A stretch of 64,000 nucleotides of DNA from Actinorhabdospora filicis (GCF_030269765.1 NZ_BSTX01000001.1:558001-622000), one strand, 5' to 3'; positions 15,761-23,622 are shown, counted from the first letter of the stretch. Numbers and translations: made by a program. Notes: generated by a model not told the origin, from the letters alone.

Positions 15761-18186
15761 TCGTCCGCCCCACCTCGCGGCGGGTGTTCACCGCCGCCGT
15801 CCTGGTCCTGACCGCCGCCGGGCTCGCCGCCGCGCCGATCGTCCCGGACGCCCCCGCCGCCTACGCCGCCGAAGGCGAGAACTCCGCCGTCACCGTCGAG
15901 GCCCCCGAGGGGCCCTTCAAGGGGCTCAAGGTCACCGTCGCCCAGACGAAGCACGTCACCAGCCAGGCCATCGAGGTCACCTGGACCGGCGGCAAGGCCA
16001 CCCGCAACAACTTCGAGGCGAACTACCTGACCTTCATGCAGTGCTGGGGACCCGACCCCGGCGCGGCCGACTTCCGGGAGACCTGCCAGTACGGCAACTC
16101 CGCCGCCTCGGCCCTCTACGACGGGCTGACCGGGCCCTACACCGCCGCGCGCGGCGGCCTGCTCACCACACCCGACCCGGCCGACCCGCTGCCGGGCGAC
16201 GCCACGATCGTCCCGTTCCGCTCGGTCGGCGGGCAGCGCACCCCCGACGGCAGCGCCGCCGACCCGATCCCGGCGGGCACCAACGAGCTGCTCACCCTCA
16301 GCCCCCACTTCGACCAGTACTCCACCAACGAGATCACCGCCGCCCGCACCACCGGCGACGGCACCGGCCGCGTCGTCTTCGAGGCCCAGACCGCCGTCGA
16401 GGCACCCGCCCTGGGCTGCGGGCTGACCATCACCGACGCCGCCGGGACGCACCCGCGCGCCTGCTGGCTGGTCATCGTCCCGCGCGGCGACACCTACCTC
16501 AACGGCGATGCCGTGCCCGAGCTGAGCAGGCTCTCCGGGAGCCCACTGCGGACATCGACGTTCGCGCACAAGATGGTCGTGCCCCTCGCCTTCGACCCGA
16601 TCGGCTCCTTCTGCCGCCTGGGCGCCCGCGAGCGCCGCACGGTCGGCTCGGAGCTGGTCGCCGAGGCCGTCACGTCCTGGCAGCCGGCGCTGTGCGCGGG
16701 CGAGGGCCCGGTCTTCGGGTACAGCCAGACCGGGGACGGCGAGGCGCGCCGCCAGGTCGCCTCGGGGCGTCCCGGGGCGCCGGGGATGGCCTTCACGTCC
16801 TCGCCGGTGACGAGTGAGGACGGGGCGTCGGCGGTCGCGCACGGGCCGGTGGCGCTGTCGGGCGCGGTGGTCGCGTTCAACATCGACGCCGACTTCCACG
16901 GCGCGGCCGATCCGGCGCTGCGCGCGCTGGACGCCACGGCCGTCAAGGACCTGAAGCTCACGCCGCGGCTGGTGGCGAAGCTGCTCACCCAGTCCTATCT
17001 GGGCGATGTCCCCGGCGGCAACCAGGGCCGGGCCGAGCATCTCAAGGGCAACCCGAGGTCCCCGGTGAACGATCCGGAGTTCCTGGAGCTCAATCCGGTG
17101 GCCCGTAATTTCCCGGCGCTGTCCTACCAGCCGGACGGGCTGCTGGTCGCCATCGGCGACAGCGCGGCCGCGCGTGAGGTGTGGCGGTGGATCCTGGCCG
17201 ACCAGCAGGCCCGCGACTGGCTCACCGGGACGCCCGACGAGGGCGGCATGAAGGTCAACCCGTACTACAAGCTCACCGACCCGGCCGTGCTGGACACCCG
17301 CCTGGACTTCCCGAAGGCCGACCCGAGCTGCCATCGCGTCAACGACTCGGTGCCCGCGCCCGGATACTGCGGCCTGGACCTGCGGCCCTACATGAACTCC
17401 ATGCACCAGGCCGCCTACCAGACCCTGCGCGGCGACGCCCGCCAGAAGATCGTGTGGGACCCCCTGAAGGTCCCGCCGCAGTTCGTGGCGAGCAGCCCCC
17501 GCAGCCCGGGGCGGCGCTTCAACCTGGCGATCACCGACGCCGCCTCGGCGGCGCGCTACGGGCTCTACACCGCCGCCCTGCGCAACCGGGCGGGCGAGTT
17601 CGTCGAACCCACGGCGCAGGGGCTGCTGGCGGGCGCGGCGGCGATGAGGCCGTCGAGTGTGGACGGTGTCCTGCAGAGCGTGCCGGGCGCCGCGACGGCG
17701 GGCGCGTATCCGCTCGCGATGGTCGCCTACGCCGCCGTGGCCAAGTCCCAGGACGCCGCCGCCCTGCGCGATTACGCGGCCTTCCTGCGGCACGCCGCCG
17801 GTCCCGGTCAGGAGCCCGGCAAGTCCGCCGGGAAGCTGCCGGCCGGGTACGCGCCGCTCCCGGCGAACCTGCGGGAGGCGGCGCGCAAGGCCGCCGACTC
17901 GCTGGAGGCGGTGGCCGCGACGAAGCCCTCGCCCACCCCGGCCGCGCCGGGGAACGGCGTCAACGGCGCGCCCTCGCCGGGATCCGGGCCGAGCGGCTCG
18001 TCCGCACCGGCGGGGACGCCGGTGAACGCCGCGGCGGAGGAGAGCCGGACGCAGGCGATCGTGCTGGGAATCGTGCGGTTCGCCGTGGCGGCGGCCCTGC
18101 TGCTGGGCGCCACGGGTGTCCTGGCGGGGCCCTCGATCCGGCGTTTCGCCGAGCGGCGCGCGTCCACCACCAATGGAGCGAAATGA
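15754..18186 (+). CDS. Large membrane-tethered extracellular binding-like protein
   Basis: 810 residues with a Sec signal (about 1-38, ending AYAAEG), a long extracellular region, a Pro/Gly/Ser linker (about 725-770), a C-terminal transmembrane helix (AIVLGIVRFAVAAALLLGATGVLA) and a basic tail. Cysteines recur in the ectodomain (QCWGPD, ETCQYG, LGCGLTI, RACWLV), suggesting disulfides. Parts of the second half (NFPALSYQPDGLLVAIGDSA, LADQQARDWLTG) recall periplasmic-binding-protein architecture, and its place between two PstS homologues supports a ligand-binding role, but I see no PstS phosphate loop. It overlaps both neighbouring small frames by 4 nt. Confidence 0.75.
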   Translation: MRLVRPTSRRVFTAAVLVLTAAGLAAAPIVPDAPAAYAAEGENSAVTVEAPEGPFKGLKVTVAQTKHVTSQAIEVTWTGGKATRNNFEANYLTFMQCWGPDPGAADFRETCQYGNSAASALYDGLTGPYTAARGGLLTTPDPADPLPGDATIVPFRSVGGQRTPDGSAADPIPAGTNELLTLSPHFDQYSTNEITAARTTGDGTGRVVFEAQTAVEAPALGCGLTITDAAGTHPRACWLVIVPRGDTYLNGDAVPELSRLSGSPLRTSTFAHKMVVPLAFDPIGSFCRLGARERRTVGSELVAEAVTSWQPALCAGEGPVFGYSQTGDGEARRQVASGRPGAPGMAFTSSPVTSEDGASAVAHGPVALSGAVVAFNIDADFHGAADPALRALDATAVKDLKLTPRLVAKLLTQSYLGDVPGGNQGRAEHLKGNPRSPVNDPEFLELNPVARNFPALSYQPDGLLVAIGDSAAAREVWRWILADQQARDWLTGTPDEGGMKVNPYYKLTDPAVLDTRLDFPKADPSCHRVNDSVPAPGYCGLDLRPYMNSMHQAAYQTLRGDARQKIVWDPLKVPPQFVASSPRSPGRRFNLAITDAASAARYGLYTAALRNRAGEFVEPTAQGLLAGAAAMRPSSVDGVLQSVPGAATAGAYPLAMVAYAAVAKSQDAAALRDYAAFLRHAAGPGQEPGKSAGKLPAGYAPLPANLREAARKAADSLEAVAATKPSPTPAAPGNGVNGAPSPGSGPSGSSAPAGTPVNAAAEESRTQAIVLGIVRFAVAAALLLGATGVLAGPSIRRFAERRASTTNGAK

Positions 18187-18284
18187 ACAACGAATGGCGC
18201 AGAGAATTGATGTCGGCGGCCAGTTCATTCGGCGGCAATGATGGCGAAAGAACAGACTGCGAACTGTTTCCGAAATCGAGCTGA
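18183..18284 (+). CDS. 33-residue coupled small ORF (uncertain)
   Basis: A frame MNNEWRRELMSAASSFGGND... starts in ATGA overlap with the preceding stop, the same coupling used throughout this operon. Codon choice and GC content are clearly lower than in the neighbours (aatggcgcagagaattgatg). The product is hydrophilic with one Cys and has no recognised domain. It may be a leader-like peptide or chance; the only support is the overlap. Confidence 0.3.
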   Translation: MNNEWRRELMSAASSFGGNDGERTDCELFPKSS

Positions 18285-18407
18285 TCACGTTCACCGACGG
18301 TGATCCATCCTGATGTCGATCGCATCGTTCGAAGTCGTGAGATTCGAAGGGCGCGATCGGCTCCACCGATTCGAGTTCTGTCAGTTCACGAAAGGCATGG
18401 AGACACC

Positions 18408-19505
18408 ATGAAGGTCCGTACCTTCTCGGCCACGATCGTCGGAATCGGCGCGGCGATCCTCTCACTCGCCCTGACCGCCTCCCCGGCCTCGGCCGACCCG
18501 AACCCGGCTCCCCCGCCCTACGGCCAGCTCGCCGGCGTCGGCTCCGACACCACCCAGGACGTCCTGAACGGCTTCGCGGCCGTCATCGACGACGCCTCCG
18601 GCAACCCGGTCATCGACAGCTGGAACGCCCAGGGCGCCGCCCTCAAGACCAAGGCGAGCGGCTGCTCCAACATCGCCCGCCCCAACGGTTCCAGCCAGGG
18701 CCGCGACGCGCTCATCGCCTCCACCGACGGCACGGCGTGGCAGGGCCAGACGATCACCAACTGCGTCGACTTCGCCCGCTCCTCGGCCGGCCCGCGCGCC
18801 AGCGGCACCAAGTACACCTACGTCCCGTTCGGCGTGGACGCGGTGACGGTGGCGATCAACTCCAACAGCCTGCTGCCCACCAACGTGACCTTCACCCAGA
18901 TCCAGCGCATCTACCAGTGCCTGGACAACAACATCGGCGGCGAGCCGGTGACCCCGCTGCTGCCGCAGTCCGGTTCGGGCACCCGCCAGTTCTGGCTGGC
19001 GAAGATGGGCGTCACCGAGGCCGACATCTCCGGTGGCCTGTACCCGTGCCTGACCGACCTGGGCAACACCGTCCAGGAGCACGACGGCCGCGTCCTGAAC
19101 GGGCACGACGACTACATCCTGCCCTTCTCGGTGGCGCAGTACCTGGCGCAGTCGAACTCCGCGGCGATCCAGACCGCGACGGGCGTGAGCGTCACCGACC
19201 GCCGCGGCCCGGCGATCCTGGTGTCGGTCAACGGCGTGAACCCGGTGTCCAGCGGCAACCTGAACACCTCCTTCCCGGTCGTGCGTGACGTCTACAACGT
19301 CATCCCGACCGCCAAGAAGACCACCGCCCCCTTCAGCACGATGTTCGTCGGCTCCTCGTCGGCGCTGTGCACGAAGACCGTCCTCGTGGGCGGCACCGCC
19401 AAGCGCGTCACCGAGCTCTTCGGCTTCGGCCACCGCGCCACGACCGTGGGCACCGGCACCGACAAGCTCGGCTGCGGCGTCGACGTCCTGACCGGCGACA
19501 AGTAA
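18408..19505 (+). CDS. Secreted PstS-like substrate-binding protein
   Basis: 365 residues from ATG with ribosome site ggag. The Sec signal ends about ASA at residue 28. The mature protein opens LAGVGSDTTQDVLNGFAAV, resembling the PstS ligand loop, and contains the second phosphate loop as PQSGSGTRQFWL. Conserved Cys (SGCSN, TNCVDF, YQCLDN, YPCLTD, ALCTKT, LGCGVD) suggest a disulfide-rich exported domain. No lipobox or membrane anchor is present, so it should be released or held by other surface proteins. It follows a 220-bp gap of lower GC that may hold an internal promoter, and is closed by a hairpin. Confidence 0.85.
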   Translation: MKVRTFSATIVGIGAAILSLALTASPASADPNPAPPPYGQLAGVGSDTTQDVLNGFAAVIDDASGNPVIDSWNAQGAALKTKASGCSNIARPNGSSQGRDALIASTDGTAWQGQTITNCVDFARSSAGPRASGTKYTYVPFGVDAVTVAINSNSLLPTNVTFTQIQRIYQCLDNNIGGEPVTPLLPQSGSGTRQFWLAKMGVTEADISGGLYPCLTDLGNTVQEHDGRVLNGHDDYILPFSVAQYLAQSNSAAIQTATGVSVTDRRGPAILVSVNGVNPVSSGNLNTSFPVVRDVYNVIPTAKKTTAPFSTMFVGSSSALCTKTVLVGGTAKRVTELFGFGHRATTVGTGTDKLGCGVDVLTGDK

Positions 19506-19513
19506 CCCGACCA

Positions 19514-19542
19514 CCGGAGGGCCTCCACCAGGGGCCCTCCGG
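19514..19542 (+). terminator. Intercistronic hairpin after secreted PstS-like gene
   Basis: ccggagggcc, a 9-nt loop and ggccctccgg form a perfect 10-bp stem 8 nt after the stop. There is no T tract. The next gene is in the same direction only 39 bp further on, so this may be a partial terminator or an mRNA-stabilising hairpin. Confidence 0.6.
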
Positions 19543-19581
19543 CCCGTTCCATCCCCACAGAGAACGATCGGAGAACGGCCA

Positions 19582-20328
19582 GTGCGCACGCGCCTGTCCC
19601 GCGTCATCGCCCTCCTGGCCGCCACCGCGGCCACCGCCCTCACCCTCCTCGTCTCCGCCTCGCCCGCCCAGGCGGAGAGCCCGATCCTGGGCGTGCTGTC
19701 GCTGAGCGCGGCCTCCGGGACCGTCACCGACACGCCCTTCGTCGCCTCGGCGACCACGAACGCGCCCTGCCCCAGCGGATACGGCGACAACGCGTCCCTG
19801 CGGGCCGGTAAGCCCGGCGGCCCCTACGCGCTGCTCGGCCGCATCGGCGGCGACGGCGGCTACGACACCGCCGCGTCGGTCACCCTGCCGGCGTCCCGCT
19901 CGCTGACCACCGTCCTCGGCGGCACCCCCGCCGACGGCGACTACGAGGTCGTCGTGACCTGCTCGGGCGTCCTGACCGGGGTCCACCCGAAGAGCTTCTC
20001 CACCTACATCACCGTCACCGGCGCCGACTGGCGCGTGAAGGCCGCCGCGGCGACCACCACGACCGTGCGCGGCTCGGCCCACGTCGTCAAGGCGGGCAGG
20101 ACCCTCACCCTGACCGCGGCCGTCACCCCCGCCGGGAACGGCCCGGTGACCTTCACCGACGGCACCACCGCCCTGGGCACCGTCCAGGCCGCCGCCGGTA
20201 CCGCCACGCTCGCCACCACGGGCCTGGCCAAGGGCTGGCACCAGATCGGCGCCTCCTTCACCCCCGACGACCCCCGCGCGCAGCTGGCCTCGTCCAGCAA
20301 GTGCTCGTGGTGGGTCTACGTCTACTGA
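19582..20328 (+). CDS. Secreted protein: paralogous Cys domain plus Ig-like domain
   Basis: 248 residues from GTG (ribosome site ggag). The Sec signal ends ASPAQA at residue 31. Residues about 33-150 form a domain shared with the next gene: CPSGYGDNASLR, GGYDT, GDYEVVVTC, and ITVTGADWRVK at its end. Residues about 155-248 are a bacterial Ig-like (group 3) domain, with TTTTVRGSAHVVKAGRTLTL, GPVTFTDGTTALGTVQ and a closing beta strand. No anchor is present, so it should be a free extracellular protein. It may bind a surface partner through the Ig domain; its ligand is unknown. Confidence 0.75.
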   Translation: MRTRLSRVIALLAATAATALTLLVSASPAQAESPILGVLSLSAASGTVTDTPFVASATTNAPCPSGYGDNASLRAGKPGGPYALLGRIGGDGGYDTAASVTLPASRSLTTVLGGTPADGDYEVVVTCSGVLTGVHPKSFSTYITVTGADWRVKAAAATTTTVRGSAHVVKAGRTLTLTAAVTPAGNGPVTFTDGTTALGTVQAAAGTATLATTGLAKGWHQIGASFTPDDPRAQLASSSKCSWWVYVY

Positions 20329-20346
20329 CCTCCCCTCCTCACCGAT

Positions 20347-20375
20347 GACCGGGCGGCCGACACGGCCGCCCGGTC
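20347..20375 (+). terminator. Intercistronic hairpin after the Ig-domain gene
   Basis: gaccgggcggcc, a 5-nt loop and ggccgcccggtc form a perfect 12-bp stem 18 nt after the stop and 39 nt before the next start. It is the second of three such hairpins in this operon. Confidence 0.65.
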
Positions 20376-20414
20376 GCACCTCTCTCTTCCACCACCACCC
20401 ACAGAGGACGACAC

Positions 20415-21200
20415 GTGAAAGACACCAGACCCCTCGCGCGCCTCATCGCGCCGCTGGCCGCCGCGCTCGCGCTCGTCGCGGGCGTGCTGTTCGTGTTCGG
20501 GACCGAGCCCGCCCAGGCCGCTCCCCTCGGCACCATCACGCTCTCCCCCGCCGGTGGATCCGTCGGCGCCGACACGCCCACGACGGCGTTCGTGACGACG
20601 GCGACCACCAGCAAGGCCTGCCCCACCGGCTACGGCGCCAACGCCTCGCTGCGGGTGCGCGCCGCGGGCGCGGCGGCGGGCAACGCCTTCGGCCCGGTCA
20701 AGGGCGCCGGCGGCTACGACACCTCGCCGGTGGCCTTCTCCGGCGGCGACATCCGCTTCTCCCTCGCCCGGGCCCTGTCCGGGAACGTGACCCCCGTGCC
20801 GGCGCCCGCCGCCGGGGACTACGAGATCTACGCCGAGTGCTTCAGCCAGGAGGCCGGGAAGCACGCCGACGTCTTCTCGGTGACCATCACCGTCACCGGG
20901 ACGGCCTGGCAGGTCAAGCAGGTCGTGACCCCGACGACGCCGCCGACCACGGCGCCCACGACCGCGCCGCCGACCACCGCCCCGACGTCCTCGCCCCCGG
21001 CTTCGGCCTCGCCGTCCTCGTCGCCGTCGAGCTCCAGCGCGAGCCCGAGCCGTTCGGTGTCGACCTCGCCGACGAAGAAGCCCGGTGGTTCCCTGCCGAC
21101 GACGGGCGCGCCGGTGGTGGCGATCGCGCTGAGCGGTTTCGCGCTGCTGTTCGCCGGGGCGTGGCTGCTGCGCGTGCGGCGGCGCCGGAACGCGGACTGA
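20415..21200 (+). CDS. LPTTG-type cell-wall-anchored paralogue of the preceding protein
   Basis: 261 residues from GTG. A signal peptide (about 1-36, AQA) precedes a domain homologous to that of the upstream gene (CPTGYGANASLR, GGYDT, GDYEIYAECF, ITVTGTAWQVK). Then comes a Thr/Pro then Ser/Pro-rich stalk (about 172-222) and a complete sortase sorting signal: LPTTG (227-231), a hydrophobic helix (VVAIALSGFALLFAGAWLL) and the tail RVRRRR. An active sortase elsewhere should cleave between Thr and Gly and join it to peptidoglycan. The sortase-like protein encoded next door lacks catalytic residues. Confidence 0.82.
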   Translation: MKDTRPLARLIAPLAAALALVAGVLFVFGTEPAQAAPLGTITLSPAGGSVGADTPTTAFVTTATTSKACPTGYGANASLRVRAAGAAAGNAFGPVKGAGGYDTSPVAFSGGDIRFSLARALSGNVTPVPAPAAGDYEIYAECFSQEAGKHADVFSVTITVTGTAWQVKQVVTPTTPPTTAPTTAPPTTAPTSSPPASASPSSSPSSSSASPSRSVSTSPTKKPGGSLPTTGAPVVAIALSGFALLFAGAWLLRVRRRRNAD

Positions 21201-21208
21201 CCGACGAG

Positions 21209-21237
21209 GGGCGCGGCCCGCTCGCCGGGCCGCGCCC
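21209..21237 (+). terminator. Intercistronic hairpin before the sortase-like gene
   Basis: gggcgcggccc, a 7-nt loop and gggccgcgccc form a perfect 11-bp stem 8 nt after the LPTTG gene stop, and 14 nt before the next ATG. A strong ribosome site (gggagg) lies between the hairpin and that ATG. Confidence 0.6.
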
Positions 21238-21251
21238 GCCAGGGAGGCATC

Positions 21252-22160
21252 ATGACCATCACTGAGACCCCGGCCGCCACCCGGGCCGCGAGCCCCGGCG
21301 AGCGCGCTCCGGGCGCGCCGGGCCGCGTCTTCGGCACCACCGTCACGATCGTCTCGGCGCTGCTGCTGGCCTTCGCCGCGCACCTGACGGTCCTGTCGGC
21401 GCTGCGTCACGACCGCGCGCAGCAGACCGCCTTCGCCGATTTCCGCCGGGTGCTGGCCGACGGGACGGCGCCGGTCGGGCAGACCGACGCCGCCACCGGC
21501 CGCCTCATCGATCAGGGCACGCCGGTGGCGTTGCTGACCGCGCCCTCGATCGGCCTGCGCGAGGTCGTCTTCGAGGGCACCTCCTCGGGCGTCCTGATGG
21601 ACGGGCCGGGGCACCGCCGCGACACCGTCCTGCCCGGCCAGGAGGGCTGGAGTTACGTGTACGGGCGGCAGGCGAGCTACGGCGGGCCGTTCGGGCGGAT
21701 CGGCGAACTGCGTCCCGGCGACGTGCTCGGCGTGGTCACCGGCCAAGGCGAGCACGCGTTCCGGGTGACGGGGGTGCGCCGCGCGGGCGCGCCGGAGCCC
21801 GCGCCGGTGGCGGCGGGGGCCGGGCGGCTGACGCTGGTGACGGCCGAGGGGACCCCGTTCATGCCGGACGGCGCGGTGTGGGTCGACGCGGAGCTGACGA
21901 GCCAGGCGCAGCCGGCGCCGCCGCGTCCGCTGGCCACGCGGGCCCTGGACGCGTCGGAGGACGCGATGGGCTGGGAGCCGGGCGCGCTGGTGGCGTTGCT
22001 GCTGTGGGCGCAGTCGCTGCTGCTGGCGGTGGCGGCGGTGATCTGGGTGCGGCTGCGCAAGGGCGGCTGGCACGCGTGGGTGGTCGGTGTGCCCGCGCTG
22101 GCGGCCACCGGTTTGTTCTTCTGCTCGGAACTGTCCCGGCTGATGCCGAACCTACTGTGA
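21252..22160 (+). CDS. Sortase-fold membrane protein lacking the catalytic His and Cys
   Basis: 302 residues with ribosome site gggagg. An N-terminal helix (about 28-50) precedes a class-E-like sortase domain: GTPVALLTAPSIGLREVVFEG, GVLMDGPGHRRDTVLPGQEG, YGGPFGRIGELRPGDVLGV, and the beta7 strand LTLVTAEG. Active sortases have AGHR and TLxTC at the two key sites. Here the first is YGRQ (Arg139 for His) and the second TLVTA (Ala198 for Cys), so transpeptidation is not expected. Two C-terminal membrane helices follow (about 246-267 and 277-292). It may bind sorting signals or scaffold the surface proteins encoded beside it; that is inference. Confidence 0.8.
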   Translation: MTITETPAATRAASPGERAPGAPGRVFGTTVTIVSALLLAFAAHLTVLSALRHDRAQQTAFADFRRVLADGTAPVGQTDAATGRLIDQGTPVALLTAPSIGLREVVFEGTSSGVLMDGPGHRRDTVLPGQEGWSYVYGRQASYGGPFGRIGELRPGDVLGVVTGQGEHAFRVTGVRRAGAPEPAPVAAGAGRLTLVTAEGTPFMPDGAVWVDAELTSQAQPAPPRPLATRALDASEDAMGWEPGALVALLLWAQSLLLAVAAVIWVRLRKGGWHAWVVGVPALAATGLFFCSELSRLMPNLL

Positions 22161-22170
22161 GGAGCACGGC

Positions 22171-22971
22171 GTGACGATGACGTTGGTTGAGGGCGGCCCG
22201 GCGACGCTGGAGGCGCGGGAGGTGTCCGCGTGGTTCGGCGACCACCTGGTGCTGGACCGGGTGTCGCTGACGATGCCGGCGGGCCGGGTGACGGCGCTGA
22301 TCGGTCCCTCGGGCTGCGGGAAGTCGACGTTCCTGCGGACGCTGAACCGGATGCACGAGCTGGTGGGCGGCGCGAAGCTGGCCGGTGAGGTGCTGCTGGA
22401 CGAGCGGGACGTGTACGCGCCGGACCGGCGGGTCACCGACGCGCGGCGGCACATCGGGATGGTGTTCCAGAAGCCGAATCCGTTCCCGGCGATGTCGGTC
22501 TACGACAACGTGCTGGCGGGGCTGCGGCTGACGGGGACGCGGGTCTCGCGGCGGGCGAAGGACGCGCTGGTCGAGGAGTGCCTGTCGAAGGCGGGCCTGT
22601 GGCGGGAGGTGTCGGGGCGGTTGCGGCAGCCGGGTGGCGCGCTGTCCGGTGGGCAGCAGCAGCGTCTGTGCATCGCGCGGGCGCTGGCGGTGCGGCCGCG
22701 GGTGCTGCTGATGGACGAGCCGTGCTCGGCGCTGGACCCGACGTCCACGCGCCGGATCGAGGAGACCATCGCCGAGCTGGCCGCGGAGGTGACGGTCGTG
22801 ATCGTCACCCACAACATGCAGCAGGCGGCGCGCGTGTCGCACCAGTGCGCGTTCTTCCTGGCCGAGCAGGGGCGGCCGGGGGTGATCGTGGAGCACGGGG
22901 GCACCGAGGAGATGTTCTCGCGGCCGCGGGACCCGCGCACCCTCGACTACGTCAACGGCCGCTTCGGCTGA
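22171..22971 (+). CDS. pstB: Phosphate ABC transporter ATP-binding protein PstB
   Basis: 266 residues from GTG, 10 bp after the sortase-like gene, with ribosome site ggag. It has Walker A GPSGCGKST with the PstB-specific FLRTLNRMHEL, the Q-loop GMVFQKPNPFPAMSVYDNV, signature LSGGQQQR, Walker B VLLMDEPCSALDP and switch VTHNM. It powers PstCA-mediated phosphate import in the cytosol. Placing pstB last, about 8 kb after pstC and behind the surface-protein genes, is unusual, since pstSCAB is normally compact. Confidence 0.95.
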   Translation: MTMTLVEGGPATLEAREVSAWFGDHLVLDRVSLTMPAGRVTALIGPSGCGKSTFLRTLNRMHELVGGAKLAGEVLLDERDVYAPDRRVTDARRHIGMVFQKPNPFPAMSVYDNVLAGLRLTGTRVSRRAKDALVEECLSKAGLWREVSGRLRQPGGALSGGQQQRLCIARALAVRPRVLLMDEPCSALDPTSTRRIEETIAELAAEVTVVIVTHNMQQAARVSHQCAFFLAEQGRPGVIVEHGGTEEMFSRPRDPRTLDYVNGRFG

Positions 22972-22985
22972 GCGGCGGACACGAA

Positions 22986-23012
22986 GACGCCCCGGCCGGT
23001 GGCCGGGGCGTC
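22986..23012. terminator. Terminator of the pst-like operon
   Basis: gacgccccggcc, a 3-nt loop and ggccggggcgtc form a perfect 12-bp stem 15 nt after pstB, followed by tggcgtttt. It lies between convergent genes and probably serves both. Confidence 0.85.
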
Positions 23013-23026
23013 TGGCGTTTTCGCGG

Positions 23027-23482
23027 CTAGTTCGCCGTGTAGGGATCGATCAGGCTCGACAGGTCGGGGGCGGTGCCCTCGGGGTCGGAGGCGGGCGCGG
23101 CCGGGTCGGCGGCCGGGTCGTCCTCGTGCGTGGGGTCGGAGCCGAAGAGGCCACCGGGGATCACGCTCTCCGGGTCGCCGCTGGGGGCCGGAGCGGTGTC
23201 CTCGGACGAGTCGGCCGGAGCGTCCTCGAAGTCGTGCGTCTCGTCCATGTAGCCGTCACCGTCGGTGTCCAGCTGGTAGTTGTCGACGGTGCCGTCGCCG
23301 TCGGTGTCGGTCTGCAGCTCGTCGATCAGGCCGTCGTGGTCGTAGTCCACGGCGATCGAGTCGGCGTCACCATCACCATCGGCGTCGTAGCGGTACTCGT
23401 CCGCGCCGTCGTCACCGACCGTGGCCGAGTACTCGTCGCCGTCGCCGTCACCGTCGAAGTCGATCCACGGTCCTTCGCTCAT
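23027..23482 (-). CDS. Acidic DxDGDG-repeat (putative Ca2+-binding) protein
   Basis: 151 residues from ATG 23480-23482 (ribosome site gggga). Residues about 8-88 contain at least six EF-hand-like or thrombospondin-type-3-like loops: DFDGDGDGDE, DADGDGDADS, DYDHDGLIDE, DTDGDGTVDN, DTDGDGYMDE. The rest is an acidic Pro/Ala-rich tail ending LIDPYTAN. The loops have the Asp spacing that binds Ca2+. Such proteins are usually exported, yet no signal peptide is visible here or in the upstream extension, so either it is cytosolic or it leaves by another route. Function unknown. Confidence 0.7.
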   Translation of the reverse strand: MSEGPWIDFDGDGDGDEYSATVGDDGADEYRYDADGDGDADSIAVDYDHDGLIDELQTDTDGDGTVDNYQLDTDGDGYMDETHDFEDAPADSSEDTAPAPSGDPESVIPGGLFGSDPTHEDDPAADPAAPASDPEGTAPDLSSLIDPYTAN

Positions 23483-23622
23483 CGCTCTACTCTCCCCAAA
23501 ATCCGGTTCAACCCTGTGCACCAAACCATAGGCGGCGCCGGGACGCTCATTCTCCCGGATCTGTGCCAACGCGGCATCGGCGAGGTGGCGGCGTCCCTGT
23601 GTGGGGACGCCGCCACCGTGGG

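Noticed and set aside
21252..22160. Annotation as an active sortase
   Set aside because: His and Cys of the active site are replaced by Arg139 and Ala198.
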